The notes: generated by a model not told the origin, from the letters alone. A stretch of 64,000 bases of DNA from Gilliamella sp. ESL0441 (GCF_019469185.1 NZ_CP048264.1:806001-870000); one strand, 5' to 3'; positions 8,682 through 18,305 are shown, counted from the stretch's first letter. Program-made: numbers and translations.

Positions 8682-10774
8682 TGACAAGTCGATTCCTAAG
8701 TCAGGTTCCGATAATAAAATTAAGCGGAATTGGCAGTAACCTCGAAAAAAAATTTAATACGCTAGGTATCTATACTGTTCAAGATCTTTTATTACACTTT
8801 CCTTTACGTTACGAAGATCGCTCTTCTTCTTGTCCTATTGGCGAGGTTTCTATTGGTAAACACACCACTATTGAAGGAAGAATCATCAAGTGTGAAGTGG
8901 TGGTTAGACGTCGACAAATGCTAATTTGTCATATTCAAGATGATACAGGCATAGCAATACTAAGATTTATGCATTTCAATGCAGGTATTAAAGCAAGCTT
9001 AGCGATTGGTAGTTGGGTTAGTGCTTATGGTGAAATAAAAAAGGGAAAAATGTATCCCGAAATTATTCATCCTCAATATAAATTGTTTACAAATCCAGAA
9101 AGCAAATCGAATAAACTAGGTGATGAACAAGAAAAATATACCCCAATATATCCAACCACCTATGGGTTAACTCAAAATGTCATTCGTAAATTAATGGCTT
9201 CTGCATTATTACTACTAAAACGTAATCCTCCCAAAGAAATTCTGCCTGAGCCATTAGTAAATCATTTTTTACCAGCATTGGAATCATTAAATATCATTCA
9301 CAATCCTCCAATTGGTACCAATATCACTCAATTATCTACAGGTGAACATCCTGCTATCAAACGGTTTATTTTTGAAGAGTTACTTGCTTATCATCTGAGT
9401 ATGCTTATGTTAAAAGTTGATAACCAAAAACAGCAAGCGCGTATTTTTCGCCCAACTCAACAATTTTTAGCGCCTTTTTTAGCCTCGTTACCCTTTAAAC
9501 CCACTAACGCACAACAACGTGTTGTACATGATATCTATCTCGATATGGCAAAACCTGTCCCGATGATGCGATTAATTCAAGGGGATGTTGGATCTGGAAA
9601 AACGTTGGTCGCGGCTTTAGCGGCATTAAATGCGATTGAAAATGGCGCTCAGGTTGTCTTAATGGCACCAACCGAGATATTAGCTGAGCAACACTATAAT
9701 AACTTTAAACAATGGTTTGATCCTTTGGGTATTACTGTTGATTGGTTATCAGGGCGTTTGACTGCTAAAAATAAAAGATTGCGTTACGAACAAGTAAAAA
9801 GTGGAGATATTAGATTGTTAATTGGCACACATGCCGTATTTGTTGATAAAGTTGAATTTGCTTCTTTAGGACTGGTGATTATCGATGAACAGCATCGCTT
9901 TGGTGTGAATCAAAGATTGAGTTTGTGGGAAAAGGGGATCAAAGATAACGACTATCCTCATCAGCTAATTATGACAGCCACTCCGATTCCACGAACATTA
10001 GCCATGACGGTATATGCTGATTTAGATGTGTCTATCATTGATGAGTTACCACCGGGTCGCACACCTGTCACAACTGTCGTTATTCCAAATTCTCGGCGTG
10101 ATGAAATTATTGAACGTGTTAATCAAGCTTGCTTGGAAAATCGTCAAGTTTATTGGGTTTGTACATTAGTTGAAGAGTCGGAAACATTAGATGCTCAAGC
10201 TGCTGAAATACTGGTTGAAGAGCTAAGAGAAAAAATGTCACATTTAACGATTGGGCTGGTTCATGGCAAAATGAAGTCGGACGAAAAACAATCGGTAATG
10301 CAGAATTTTAAAGATGGTATCATCCAATTGCTAGTCGCAACGACGGTAATTGAAGTAGGTGTCGATGTGCCAAATGCAAGCTTGATGATTATTGAAAATG
10401 CGGAAAGATTAGGATTGGCGCAATTGCACCAATTACGTGGTCGTGTAGGACGAGGAACGGCTGTATCTCATTGTGTATTAATGTATCAAGCACCATTAAG
10501 CAAAGTTGCACAAGCAAGAATGAAAGTCATGCGTGACAGTAATGATGGTTTTGTGATTGCGCAAAAAGATTTAGAAATACGAGGTAGTGGGGAGATTTTG
10601 GGCACGCGTCAAATGGGGATAGCTAACTTTAAAGTTGTTGATTTAATCCGTGATCAGCATTTGATAAGTCAAGTTCAAAAAGCCTCTTATTTTTTACAGC
10701 AACAGCATCGCGAAAGTGTTGAAGAGTTGATAAATTGCTGGCTTCCGGATAGACAAAAATATATCAATGCCTAG
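8678..10774 (+). CDS. recG: ATP-dependent DNA helicase RecG
   Basis: Double-stranded DNA translocase that regresses stalled replication forks and processes R-loops and recombination intermediates. The 698 residues start with a wedge/OB-fold domain (PLRYEDRS), followed by Walker A GDVGSGKT at about 302-309, Walker B box DEQHR at about 403, TATPIPRTLA, and the C-terminal helicase motifs VIEVGVDVPNAS and QLRGRVGRG. The start overlaps the spoT stop (ATGA), suggesting translational coupling. No trmH gene separates it from spoT. Confidence 0.97.
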   Translation: MMTSRFLSQVPIIKLSGIGSNLEKKFNTLGIYTVQDLLLHFPLRYEDRSSSCPIGEVSIGKHTTIEGRIIKCEVVVRRRQMLICHIQDDTGIAILRFMHFNAGIKASLAIGSWVSAYGEIKKGKMYPEIIHPQYKLFTNPESKSNKLGDEQEKYTPIYPTTYGLTQNVIRKLMASALLLLKRNPPKEILPEPLVNHFLPALESLNIIHNPPIGTNITQLSTGEHPAIKRFIFEELLAYHLSMLMLKVDNQKQQARIFRPTQQFLAPFLASLPFKPTNAQQRVVHDIYLDMAKPVPMMRLIQGDVGSGKTLVAALAALNAIENGAQVVLMAPTEILAEQHYNNFKQWFDPLGITVDWLSGRLTAKNKRLRYEQVKSGDIRLLIGTHAVFVDKVEFASLGLVIIDEQHRFGVNQRLSLWEKGIKDNDYPHQLIMTATPIPRTLAMTVYADLDVSIIDELPPGRTPVTTVVIPNSRRDEIIERVNQACLENRQVYWVCTLVEESETLDAQAAEILVEELREKMSHLTIGLVHGKMKSDEKQSVMQNFKDGIIQLLVATTVIEVGVDVPNASLMIIENAERLGLAQLHQLRGRVGRGTAVSHCVLMYQAPLSKVAQARMKVMRDSNDGFVIAQKDLEIRGSGEILGTRQMGIANFKVVDLIRDQHLISQVQKASYFLQQQHRESVEELINCWLPDRQKYINA

Positions 10775-10822
10775 TATTTTCATTTTCTTATTAGTTTATT
10801 CGTAAAAACAGATAAATAATTT

Positions 10823-10890
10823 CAGCGAATTGATTCCACGTTTATTCTTTGCAGAGGATATAAAAAGTGGACATTGAATCCTATTCGCTG
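10823..10890. terminator. inverted repeat between convergent recG and ulaG
   Basis: CAGCGAAT (10823-10830) and ATTCGCTG (10883-10890) pair perfectly, and internal CCAC/GTGG and AGGAT/ATCCT segments can extend the fold. It sits between the ends of two convergent genes, so it may act as a bidirectional terminator. The loop is long and no clear T-run follows. Confidence 0.4.
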
Positions 10891-10925
10891 CCCACTAAAA
10901 TTATTGATTTTAATTTCGAAACAAA

Positions 10926-11993
10926 TTATAAAAAAGAACGATAAGGTAATTCAGGCTCATCGGTAAAGATGTCTCTAAATCCACGATAATGCTGATAATG
11001 CATTTTCTTTTTATCTGTTGGATACGTGTATTTACCGCCAACTTGCCAGAAGAATGGCGTAAATTGATATTCCAAACGATCTTTTTTCATTTGCCAAAGT
11101 ACTTCAATTTCACGAGGATCACTTTGGAAATTCGCCCAAATATCATGATGAAAAGGGATCACAACTTGTGTTTTCAGCGATTCCGCAGCACGCAAAATAT
11201 CTGAAGACGTCATTTTATCGGTCACGCCACGCGGATTTTCACCATAAGAAAGTAACGCAACATCGATTTTGTAATCATTACCATGTTTGGCATAATAGTT
11301 AGAGTAATGAGAATCACCTGAGTGATAGAGCGAGCCACCTGAGGTTTCAAACAGATAGTTAACGGCTCTGTCATCCATGCCATCTAAAATTGCTTTATCA
11401 GTTGAGGATACCCCTTTTGGTAGTGTCACTAACGATGTTCTGTCAAACGAGTCAAGTACTCGAATGGTAATATCGCCGACTTTAATGGTTTCGCCTACTT
11501 TGGCAACAATGCAACGATCTTCAGGTACACCCCAACTTTTCCATAATTCGACACAAGCTTTAGGGCCAATAAATTTCACTTTTGGTGAACAGTTTTGAAT
11601 GACCGCAGCCGCCACATTGACATCAATATGATCGGCATGATCATGGGTTGCCATTACCGCATCAATCTCTTTAATAGCAAAAGGATCTAATACAAAAGGA
11701 CTGGTTCTTAAATTTGGTTGTAATTCGCGTACTCCCCCCATACGCATCATTTGATGCTGTTTGTTCATCAAGGGATTCGCGTGTGTTTTTTTACCGGTTC
11801 CACACCAAAAATCGACTGAGATATTGGTATTACCGGCTGATTTTAACCAAATGCCAGTACAAGCAAGCCACCACATGGTAAACGTATTGGGTTTAACCTC
11901 TGTTGCTTCAATCTCTTCATTTAGCCAAGTACCCCATTCAGGAAAGGTATTTAATATCCACGATTCTCGGGTAATTTCGTTCACTTTACTCAT
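10926..11993 (-). CDS. ulaG: L-ascorbate-6-phosphate lactonase UlaG
   Basis: Opens the lactone ring of L-ascorbate 6-phosphate to give 3-keto-L-gulonate 6-phosphate, the first cytoplasmic step after PTS uptake. It is a metallo-beta-lactamase-fold enzyme of 355 residues (E. coli UlaG has 354), with the metal-binding motif HDHADH (HxHxDH) and later ligands in FHHDIW. Its gene follows ulaR on the minus strand with 26 bases between, so the two form an operon divergent from the transporter genes. In E. coli, by contrast, ulaG is the gene nearest the shared control region. Confidence 0.96.
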   Translation of the reverse strand: MSKVNEITRESWILNTFPEWGTWLNEEIEATEVKPNTFTMWWLACTGIWLKSAGNTNISVDFWCGTGKKTHANPLMNKQHQMMRMGGVRELQPNLRTSPFVLDPFAIKEIDAVMATHDHADHIDVNVAAAVIQNCSPKVKFIGPKACVELWKSWGVPEDRCIVAKVGETIKVGDITIRVLDSFDRTSLVTLPKGVSSTDKAILDGMDDRAVNYLFETSGGSLYHSGDSHYSNYYAKHGNDYKIDVALLSYGENPRGVTDKMTSSDILRAAESLKTQVVIPFHHDIWANFQSDPREIEVLWQMKKDRLEYQFTPFFWQVGGKYTYPTDKKKMHYQHYRGFRDIFTDEPELPYRSFL

Positions 11994-12019
11994 ACTTTGT
12001 TCCTTTTACATTTCAATAA

Positions 12020-12781
12020 TTAAACTAAAATAACTTCAACGCCTTGCTCCTTAATGCTTTCAATGACTTCCTTGTTTGCTTGTTTACCGGTAATTAAAAT
12101 ATCGATTTTATTCACAGGACAAAAAAGCATGCCAGAGTTGGCTTTGGTTTCAATTTTTGAACTATCGACAACCACAACTAATTTTTCAATTTTTTCAAGT
12201 ATCTGTTGTTCAGCCACGGCACCTAATATTTCATTTTTATATAGCCCATTAGGTGTTAACGTCTTGCCACTGGTGAACATCCACTTGCCAGCATAAGAAT
12301 CAGTAATGTTCGCAATAGGGTTAAGAATAATATTTTGTGTTTTGTTATATAACCCTCCCATAATGATGACATTTTCATGATCATGTTCAATCAAGTAACA
12401 AGCTAATGGAAAATAGTTAGTAATGATTGAAACGTTTTTACCACAGAGTTCTCGACCCAATAAAAATGCTGTTGAACCACAGTTAATAACTACATTTTCA
12501 TCAGTTCCACACAACTTTGCTGCACGAATCGCAATACGAGCCTTTTCATGATAATGATCGGTATTATTGTTACCGATTGGTGCCCATATAGGTTTTTTCT
12601 CTTCAATTCGCATAATGCCGTTACGCACTTTTTTTACTCTTCCTTCCTGATCAAGCTTAGTGATATCACGACGAGCTGTAGCGGGTGAGATAGAAAAATA
12701 TGAAACTAACTCAGTCACTTTTATCATTCCTTTGTCGTTAACCATTGCCACTATTTCGTTATGTCGCGATATTTCGTTCAT
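12020..12781 (-). CDS. ulaR: DeoR-family repressor of ascorbate genes, UlaR
   Basis: A 253-residue DeoR/GlpR-type repressor. It has an N-terminal winged helix-turn-helix (residues about 5-60, recognition part ISPATARRDITKL) and a C-terminal sugar-phosphate-binding DeoRC domain (NCGSTAFLLGREL). In E. coli UlaR represses both ula operons until L-ascorbate 6-phosphate binds. Its place at the head of the minus-strand operon, directly facing ulaA, lets it sit next to the probable operators at 12805-12831 and 13006-13042, so autoregulation is likely (inference). Confidence 0.93.
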   Translation of the reverse strand: MNEISRHNEIVAMVNDKGMIKVTELVSYFSISPATARRDITKLDQEGRVKKVRNGIMRIEEKKPIWAPIGNNNTDHYHEKARIAIRAAKLCGTDENVVINCGSTAFLLGRELCGKNVSIITNYFPLACYLIEHDHENVIIMGGLYNKTQNIILNPIANITDSYAGKWMFTSGKTLTPNGLYKNEILGAVAEQQILEKIEKLVVVVDSSKIETKANSGMLFCPVNKIDILITGKQANKEVIESIKEQGVEVILV

Positions 12782-12804
12782 TATTACCTCTTTATTGAAT
12801 TGAT

Positions 12805-12831
12805 ATGATTAATTATGATTAAAAATGATAA
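12805..12831. promoter_or_regulatory. probable UlaR operator, ulaR side
   Basis: Three head-to-tail copies of one heptamer: ATGATTA at 12805 and 12815, ATGATAA at 12825. They start exactly 10 bases apart, so all face the same side of the helix. The array lies 24-50 bases upstream of ulaR. Assignment to UlaR is an inference from position and from the related array on the ulaA side. Confidence 0.55.
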
Positions 12832-12944
12832 TAATTTTCATTAATAATTTTGTCAAATATTTATAATCAATAGTAACTCATTGTTGATTCAATATATTGA
12901 TAATAATAATTATATTTTTAAATTTTACCGCTGTTTTTTCCCAA

Positions 12945-12966
12945 AAATGTGATGATAATCACAGAT
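12945..12966. promoter_or_regulatory. CRP-cAMP binding site
   Basis: Contains TGTGA (12948-12952), six bases, TCACA (12959-12963), a perfect match to the core CRP consensus with A-rich flanks. In E. coli the ula operons need CRP for activation, so the same is expected here. Confidence 0.75.
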
Positions 12967-13005
12967 GTTGGTGTGATAGGTTTAGAAAAGTGATCTTTAT
13001 CAAAA

Positions 13006-13042
13006 TAATCATAAATAATCATTGAATGGTTAATTATGATTG
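13006..13042. promoter_or_regulatory. probable UlaR operator, ulaA side
   Basis: Four heptamers start exactly 10 bases apart: TAATCAT at 13006 and 13016, then the inverse forms ATGGTTA at 13026 and ATGATTG at 13036. Two point one way and two the other, giving an inverted-repeat operator of 37 bases. The unit is the same as in the array at 12805-12831. Binding by UlaR is inferred. Confidence 0.6.
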
Positions 13043-13211
13043 TAGAATATAACAAGTGTTATTTGAGTAGTAATGCGAAATAACAAGGAGTTAAGAAGTT
13101 TTAGTTATCTATTTACAAAATAAAAATTTAAGAAAATTCAAAAACGAAGTTAGTTCTCCACAGTCAAGCGTTAGATATTTAAAGATGTCGATAAACCAAT
13201 GAGAGGAACAT

Positions 13212-14981
13212 ATGGAAGTAATCTACAACATATTTTATATTTTTTATAGCCAAGTTATGACAAAAGCGCCTTTGTTGCTTGGCTTAGTGACAATGTTAGG
13301 TTATTGCCTTTTACGTAAAGACATAACAACCGTTTTAAAAGGCACCATTAAAACCATTGTTGGTTTTATGTTATTACAAGTCGGTTCAGGAGTGTTAGTT
13401 TCAACCTTTAAACCCGTCATTGCAAAACTATCAGAATATCATGGTATTAAAGGATCGATTATTGATACGTATGCCTCGATGGTGGCCGTCGAAAAGGGTA
13501 TGGGCGATCAATATTCTTGGGTTGGCTATGCAGTACTATTGGCACTTGCTATCAACATTGCACTTGTGCTGTTTCGCCGTTTAACTGGTATCAGAACGAT
13601 CATGCTGACAGGTCATATTATGTTTCAGCAAGTCGGTCTCATTGCACTATTTTACTTTTTATTTGGTTATGGCATGTGGGAAACCATTATCTATTCCGCC
13701 ATTATTACTGCACTCTATTGGGGGATATTCTCAAATATGATGTTTAAACCAACCGAAGCGGTAACAGGTGGGGCTGGTTTTTCCATTGGTCATCAACAGC
13801 AACTCGGTTCATGGATAGCGGTAAAATTAGCGCCAAAACTGGGTGATAAAAAGGATTCGGTTGATAATCTTAAATTACCTAAATGGTTACATATTTTCCA
13901 TGATAGTATCGCTGCCACAACCATTGTCATGACATTCTTTTTTGGCATCATCCTTCTTTCATTTGGTTTAGATAATCTTCAAACAATGGCTGGTTCAACC
14001 CATTGGACAATCTATATTTTCGAAACAGGGCTTAAATTTGCCGTTGCGATACAAGTTATTGTGGGCGGTGTACGAATGTTTGTTGCTGAATTATCCGAAG
14101 CATTTAAAGGCATTTCTGAAAAATTGATTCCCAATGCTGTGCTTGCTATTGATTGTGCAGCCATTTATGCATTTTCACCCAATGCCATGGTTTTTGGTTT
14201 TATTTGGGGGGCATTAGGGCAATTCTTAGCGATCGCATTATTGCTTATCTTCAAATCCCCAATAATGATTATTCCAGGATTTATTCCTATGTTCTTCTCA
14301 AATGCGACAATCGGCGTATTTGCCAACCATTTTGGTGGTTGGAAAGCGGTAATGAAAATCTGTTTTGCGATGGGGATAATCGAAGTCCTAGGCTCTGCTT
14401 GGGTGATCAATATTTTTGCGCAAAATGGTACGCCTATTGACTCATGGATGGGTATGGCGGATTGGTCAATTTTATTCCCACCAATCTTACAAGGATTATC
14501 ATTCTCCCATTTGTTTATCTATTTAATCATTGCGTTAGCATTGGTGTATATGTTCTTTGCCGCTAAAACACTACGAGCAGAAGAAGCACAACAAAAAAAT
14601 CAACCTATCGAAAACGATATACATCAGGATGTAAATGAAGCAGTAGTTGAAAAAATGGATGAAGTTGCAATAAGTGAAGGCCAACCAATTCGTATTTTGG
14701 CGGTATGCGGTAGTGGTCAAGGGTCATCAATGATGATGAAAATGAAAATTGCTAATTTTCTGGATAAGAAGGGGATCCCCAATATCATGGATTCTTGTGC
14801 GGTTACCGACTACAAATCCCGTTTACCGAATGTTGATATTATCGTGGCATCGAAGCATCTGATACATGAAATTGAAGTGAATGAAGGTCAACACGCACTC
14901 GGTGTACAAAATATGCTTAATCCACACACGTTTGGCGATGAGCTTATCGAACTTATCAATCAAGTTAATACGAATAAATAG
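13212..14981 (+). CDS. ulaA: ascorbate PTS permease, fused IIC-IIB (UlaA-UlaB)
   Basis: Imports L-ascorbate and phosphorylates it to L-ascorbate 6-phosphate. The 589 residues split into a membrane IIC part (1-450, very close to E. coli UlaA, including [16 protein letters not shown] and FSIGHQQQ), an acidic/polar linker (about 455-490), and a IIB domain from about 492 with the phosphocysteine Cys499 in [10 protein letters not shown]. In E. coli these are two proteins, UlaA and UlaB; here they form one frame. GAGAGGAA precedes the start. It is first in ulaA-ulaC-ulaF-ulaD-ulaE. Confidence 0.95.
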   Translation: MEVIYNIFYIFYSQVMTKAPLLLGLVTMLGYCLLRKDITTVLKGTIKTIVGFMLLQVGSGVLVSTFKPVIAKLSEYHGIKGSIIDTYASMVAVEKGMGDQYSWVGYAVLLALAINIALVLFRRLTGIRTIMLTGHIMFQQVGLIALFYFLFGYGMWETIIYSAIITALYWGIFSNMMFKPTEAVTGGAGFSIGHQQQLGSWIAVKLAPKLGDKKDSVDNLKLPKWLHIFHDSIAATTIVMTFFFGIILLSFGLDNLQTMAGSTHWTIYIFETGLKFAVAIQVIVGGVRMFVAELSEAFKGISEKLIPNAVLAIDCAAIYAFSPNAMVFGFIWGALGQFLAIALLLIFKSPIMIIPGFIPMFFSNATIGVFANHFGGWKAVMKICFAMGIIEVLGSAWVINIFAQNGTPIDSWMGMADWSILFPPILQGLSFSHLFIYLIIALALVYMFFAAKTLRAEEAQQKNQPIENDIHQDVNEAVVEKMDEVAISEGQPIRILAVCGSGQGSSMMMKMKIANFLDKKGIPNIMDSCAVTDYKSRLPNVDIIVASKHLIHEIEVNEGQHALGVQNMLNPHTFGDELIELINQVNTNK

Positions 14982-15002
14982 AATATGAAAAAGGAGCGCA
15001 AT

Positions 15003-15476
15003 ATGGCTTTCAAAGAATCTTTAATCGAAAATAATTCAATTTTACTCAAAGCAAAAGCAGCAAATTGGGAAGATGCAGTCAAGCTTGGTACCGATATGTT
15101 AGTAGCATCAAAAGCAATTGAACCATCTTATCACGATGCCATTATCCGTTGTGTAAAATCCATGGGACCTTACATTATCATTGCGCCTAATCTCGCTATG
15201 CCGCATGCCAGACCTGAAGATGGTGTTAATCGTACCGCTTTTGCCTTGGTAACCTTACAAAATCCTGTCTATTTTGATGGAGAAGATGAACCGGTTGACG
15301 TGCTTGTCACCTTAGCTGGGAGTACGTCTGATCAACATATGGAAGGATTAATGGAAGTCACACAAATTTTAGATGATGAAAATAGCGAAACAGGTGTTGA
15401 TCTCGATAAATTAAGACGTTGTAACAGTAAAGAAGATGTCTATGCAGTCATTGATCGGGCTTTAAATGGAGGCTAG
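15003..15476 (+). CDS. ulaC: ascorbate PTS EIIA component UlaC
   Basis: Passes phosphate from HPr to the IIB domain of the ascorbate transporter. It has 157 residues and the mannitol/fructose-type EIIA fold, with the phosphorylated His68 in LAMPHARPE. The ATG at 15003 is chosen because AAGGAG ends 6 bases before it; an upstream in-frame ATG at 14985 would put that ribosome binding site inside the gene. It begins 21 bases after ulaA and ends 3 bases before ulaF. Confidence 0.93.
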   Translation: MAFKESLIENNSILLKAKAANWEDAVKLGTDMLVASKAIEPSYHDAIIRCVKSMGPYIIIAPNLAMPHARPEDGVNRTAFALVTLQNPVYFDGEDEPVDVLVTLAGSTSDQHMEGLMEVTQILDDENSETGVDLDKLRRCNSKEDVYAVIDRALNGG

Positions 15477-15479
15477 TTT

Positions 15480-16172
15480 ATGTATCAAGCTTTAAAAGAA
15501 AGGGTTTTACACGCTAATTTACTGTTACCTAAATATAATCTGGTTACTTTTACTTGGGGCAACGTATCAGAAATTGATCGCACAAAAGGCGTTATTGCCA
15601 TAAAGCCTTCAGGTGTTGAGTACGGTGCGATGACTGTAGATGACATTGTTGTGCTTTCATTAACAGGGGAAATTGTAGAAGGCAAACTCAATCCGTCCAG
15701 TGATACAGCCACACATCTTGAACTCTATAAAGCATTTGAAAATATTGGTGGCATTGTCCATACCCACTCGCGGTATGCCACTATCTGGGCTCAAGCAGAA
15801 TTAGACATCCCAGCCTTAGGTACAACGCATGCCGATTACTTTTATGGTGATGTACCTTGTACTCGTCGGTTAACCGATAGTGAAATTGCGACCGATTATG
15901 AGAAAAATACAGGACTTGTCATTATTGAGGAGTTCAAGCGTCGAGGCGTGGATCCAAAAGCCATGCCTGGCGCTGTGATTTCTGGACATGCTCCATTTTG
16001 TTGGGGAAAAAATGCTATCGATGCCGTACATAATGCTGTGGTACTGGAAGAAGTCGCTATGATGGCAATTGCAACTCGTCAGCTCAATCAAACCATTAAA
16101 ATACAACAAACCTTATCTGATAAGCACTATTTTCGCAAACATGGCGCAAACGCTTATTACGGTCAAAAATAA
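15480..16172 (+). CDS. ulaF: L-ribulose-5-phosphate 4-epimerase UlaF
   Basis: Converts L-ribulose 5-phosphate to D-xylulose 5-phosphate, the last step feeding ascorbate carbon into the pentose phosphate pathway. The 230 residues carry the class II aldolase/AraD signatures: [12 protein letters not shown], zinc ligands His94 and His96 (HTHSRYA) and His170 (SGHAPF). AraD and UlaF are close paralogues; the location within the ula operon favours UlaF. The preceding GGAGG lies in the end of ulaC, suggesting translational coupling. Confidence 0.93.
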   Translation: MYQALKERVLHANLLLPKYNLVTFTWGNVSEIDRTKGVIAIKPSGVEYGAMTVDDIVVLSLTGEIVEGKLNPSSDTATHLELYKAFENIGGIVHTHSRYATIWAQAELDIPALGTTHADYFYGDVPCTRRLTDSEIATDYEKNTGLVIIEEFKRRGVDPKAMPGAVISGHAPFCWGKNAIDAVHNAVVLEEVAMMAIATRQLNQTIKIQQTLSDKHYFRKHGANAYYGQK

Positions 16173-16191
16173 AATGAACAAGGAAATAAAA

Positions 16192-16836
16192 ATGACAGCA
16201 CCTAAATTACAAATCGCCTTAGATCAAACTGAATTAAAACCAGCATTAGATGTTGCTAAAAATGTGTCAGGATTTGTCGACATTATTGAAGTCGGCACTA
16301 TTCTTGCATTTGGGGCAGGCATGGAAAGTGTAAAAACATTACGACAACTTTATCCCGATCATATTTTAGTCTGTGATTTAAAAACTACCGATGGCGGAGC
16401 AATATTAGCAAAAATGGCTTTTTCTGCTGGCGCTAATTGGTTAACCGTATCGGCAGCTGCGCACATAGCCACGGTTGAAGCATGTAAGAAAGTCGCCGAT
16501 GAGTTTAAAGGCGAAATCCAAATCGAATTGTATGGGCATTGGACATTAGAAGATGCAAAAGCTTGGTGTAAATTGGGGATAAAACAGGCAATTTATCACC
16601 GTTCTCGAGATGCGGAATTAGCTGGCGTAGGTTGGGGTAAGGAGGATTTGGTTAAAATGCGTCAGCTTTCAGATTTAGGACTAGAGCTTTCAATCACAGG
16701 GGGAATTGTACCGGAAGATATCCACTTGTTTGCTGGCATTAAAACCAAAGCCTTCATTGCTGGTCGAGCTCTTGCCAATGAAAATGGTAAAAAAACGGCT
16801 CAAGCATTAAGAGAGCAAATAGCAAAATATTGGTAA
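16192..16836 (+). CDS. ulaD: 3-keto-L-gulonate-6-phosphate decarboxylase UlaD
   Basis: Decarboxylates 3-keto-L-gulonate 6-phosphate to L-xylulose 5-phosphate. It has 214 residues of the orotidine-phosphate-decarboxylase suprafamily with the active-site DxKxxD motif (Asp62, Lys64, Asp67 in CDLKTTDGG), the phosphate-binding TGGI and the AGRA segment. The frame is open far upstream into ulaF, but the ATG at 16192 matches the family N-terminus and has AAGGAA 6 bases ahead. A hairpin follows the stop codon. Confidence 0.94.
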   Translation: MTAPKLQIALDQTELKPALDVAKNVSGFVDIIEVGTILAFGAGMESVKTLRQLYPDHILVCDLKTTDGGAILAKMAFSAGANWLTVSAAAHIATVEACKKVADEFKGEIQIELYGHWTLEDAKAWCKLGIKQAIYHRSRDAELAGVGWGKEDLVKMRQLSDLGLELSITGGIVPEDIHLFAGIKTKAFIAGRALANENGKKTAQALREQIAKYW

Positions 16837-16845
16837 GTGATAGAT

Positions 16846-16872
16846 TGCAGTCGTTACGGCGACTGCATTTTT
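16846..16872 (+). terminator. hairpin with T-run between ulaD and ulaE
   Basis: TGCAGTCG (16846-16853) and CGACTGCA (16860-16867) form a perfect 8-bp stem with a 6-base loop, directly followed by TTTTT. This is a classic intrinsic terminator shape, but it lies inside the operon, 31 bases before ulaE. It may lower ulaE expression or stabilise the upstream message. Confidence 0.65.
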
Positions 16873-16903
16873 AAAATAATAAAGATATGAGCAGGTTTTA
16901 ACT

Positions 16904-17800
16904 ATGTCAACATTTGCAATCGATCCCACTCTACAGACCAATCATATTGGTATTTATGAAAAGGCATTGCCTAATGAACTTTCATGGCAACAAAAATTGC
17001 AGGAAGCAAAATCATTAGGATTTAATTTTATTGAGATATCAATAGATGAATCAGATGAGCGTCGAGCAAGGCTCGATTGGTCTGATGACGAAATCTATGC
17101 ACTAAAACGATTATGTGAGCAAAATCAGATACCACTACATTCAATGTGTTTAAGTGCACATCGTAAATATCCGTTTGGCTCAGCAGATGAAACAGTCCGC
17201 AACCAAGCTAAAGACATCATGAATAAAGCACTTCGTTTGGCTTATAAGCTTGGAATACGAGTGATTCAGTTAGCAGGGTATGATGTCTATTATGAACCAG
17301 CCAATAACAAGACTCACCAACGTTTCATTGAAGGTATGCAATGGTCAGCTAAACAAGCGGAAAAAGTTGGGATAATGTTGGCAGTTGAAATTATGGATAC
17401 TAATTACCTAAATTCACTCAGTAAATTTGAAATTTTAAAACGGGAAGTGAATTCCCCTTACTTCATGGCTTATCCTGATGTTGGAAATATCACGGGTTGG
17501 AACTACGATACATGTACTGAATTATTGTTAAGTCGTGATCATATCGTCCAAATTCATCTGAAAGACACCTTAAAAGTGAAAAAGAATTATTCAGGACAAT
17601 TTAGAGATCTTGTCATTGGTGAAGGTGAGGTTGATTTTCTTTCCATACTTAAAACACTTAAAATGATGAACTATTCAGCACCGTTAGTTATTGAGATGTG
17701 GGCAAAAGATGACAAATGGAAAGAAAATATTATCACAGCTCAAAACAGATTAAAGGCAATTGGCGAACAGGCAGGATTTCCTATATTTAATTCAATATAA
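16904..17800 (+). CDS. ulaE: L-xylulose-5-phosphate 3-epimerase UlaE
   Basis: Converts L-xylulose 5-phosphate to L-ribulose 5-phosphate, between UlaD and UlaF. The 298 residues form a xylose-isomerase-like TIM barrel with the family segments IEISIDESDERRARLDW, SMCLSAHRKYPFGS, EIMDT and HLKDT; Glu and His/Asp residues in these are metal ligands in the family. It is last in the operon, separated from ulaD by a terminator-like hairpin. Confidence 0.94.
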   Translation: MSTFAIDPTLQTNHIGIYEKALPNELSWQQKLQEAKSLGFNFIEISIDESDERRARLDWSDDEIYALKRLCEQNQIPLHSMCLSAHRKYPFGSADETVRNQAKDIMNKALRLAYKLGIRVIQLAGYDVYYEPANNKTHQRFIEGMQWSAKQAEKVGIMLAVEIMDTNYLNSLSKFEILKREVNSPYFMAYPDVGNITGWNYDTCTELLLSRDHIVQIHLKDTLKVKKNYSGQFRDLVIGEGEVDFLSILKTLKMMNYSAPLVIEMWAKDDKWKENIITAQNRLKAIGEQAGFPIFNSI

Positions 17801-17829
17801 AATCAAACATGATTTGATTGTAAATCAAC

Positions 17830-17856
17830 GCTTCATCTTATTGAAAAAGATGAAGC
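17830..17856. terminator. hairpin between convergent ulaE and yjdM
   Basis: GCTTCATCTT (17830-17839) and AAGATGAAGC (17847-17856) make a perfect 10-bp stem with a 7-base loop. It sits between the stop codons of two convergent genes. The T-run on the plus strand comes only about 17 bases later. Confidence 0.5.
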
Positions 17857-17866
17857 ATTCAATGCA

Positions 17867-18202
17867 TTAAGCTTTTTTGACAAAACAGGCTTTAAGCATA
17901 ATTTTCATGCCATCGATTTTACAATCAATTTCATGATCACCGTCGACTAAACGAATCCCTTTCGCTTTTGCCCCTTTTTTTAGCACAGTCGATGAACCTT
18001 TTAATTTAAGGTCTTTAATCAATAATACATCATCGCCATCCGCTAATAAATTACCGTTGCTGTCTTTCACTTCACGTTGAGATGATTCAGTCGTTGCTTG
18101 ATTAGGATCCCACTCATGAGCACACATTGAGCAGACAATTAAATTACCGTCGGGATAAGTATATTCTGATCCACAGGTAGGGCAGTGATTTGTTGATTCC
18201 AT
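17867..18202 (-). CDS. yjdM: YjdM/PhnA-family zinc-ribbon protein
   Basis: Small cytoplasmic protein of 111 residues. It has an N-terminal zinc ribbon (CPTCGSE at about 8-14 and CSMCAHEW at about 24-31) and a C-terminal KOW-like PhnA domain ([28 protein letters not shown]). The family was once linked to phosphonoacetate hydrolysis; for E. coli YjdM the biological role is not settled. It stands alone, convergent to ulaE, and its link to the flanking genes is unclear. Confidence 0.9.
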   Translation of the reverse strand: MESTNHCPTCGSEYTYPDGNLIVCSMCAHEWDPNQATTESSQREVKDSNGNLLADGDDVLLIKDLKLKGSSTVLKKGAKAKGIRLVDGDHEIDCKIDGMKIMLKACFVKKA

Positions 18203-18305
18203 CTTGTTTCCTGTCGTATTAAAAAGTTTAATTATAGCATAATTATTATCAAATTCCCTGACTTTAGATTTTGCCTTGTTCTTTGGTAAACCTATTATTA
18301 GCGCT

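Larger units (their letters stand above)
12782..13211. other. divergent control region between ulaR and ulaA
   Basis: 430 bases without a gene. It is very AT-rich and holds two arrays of 10-bp-phased heptamers, one near each gene, with a CRP site between them. The last 130 bases form the ulaA leader and end in GAGAGGAA, the ulaA ribosome binding site. Confidence 0.8.

Noticed and set aside
11377..12296. Plus-strand frames opposite ulaG and ulaR
   Set aside because: Mirror frames of well-recognised genes; no ribosome binding sites or family features.
14985..15002. Longer start for ulaC
   Set aside because: It would place the AAGGAG ribosome binding site of the ATG at 15003 inside the coding region and adds residues absent from the family.
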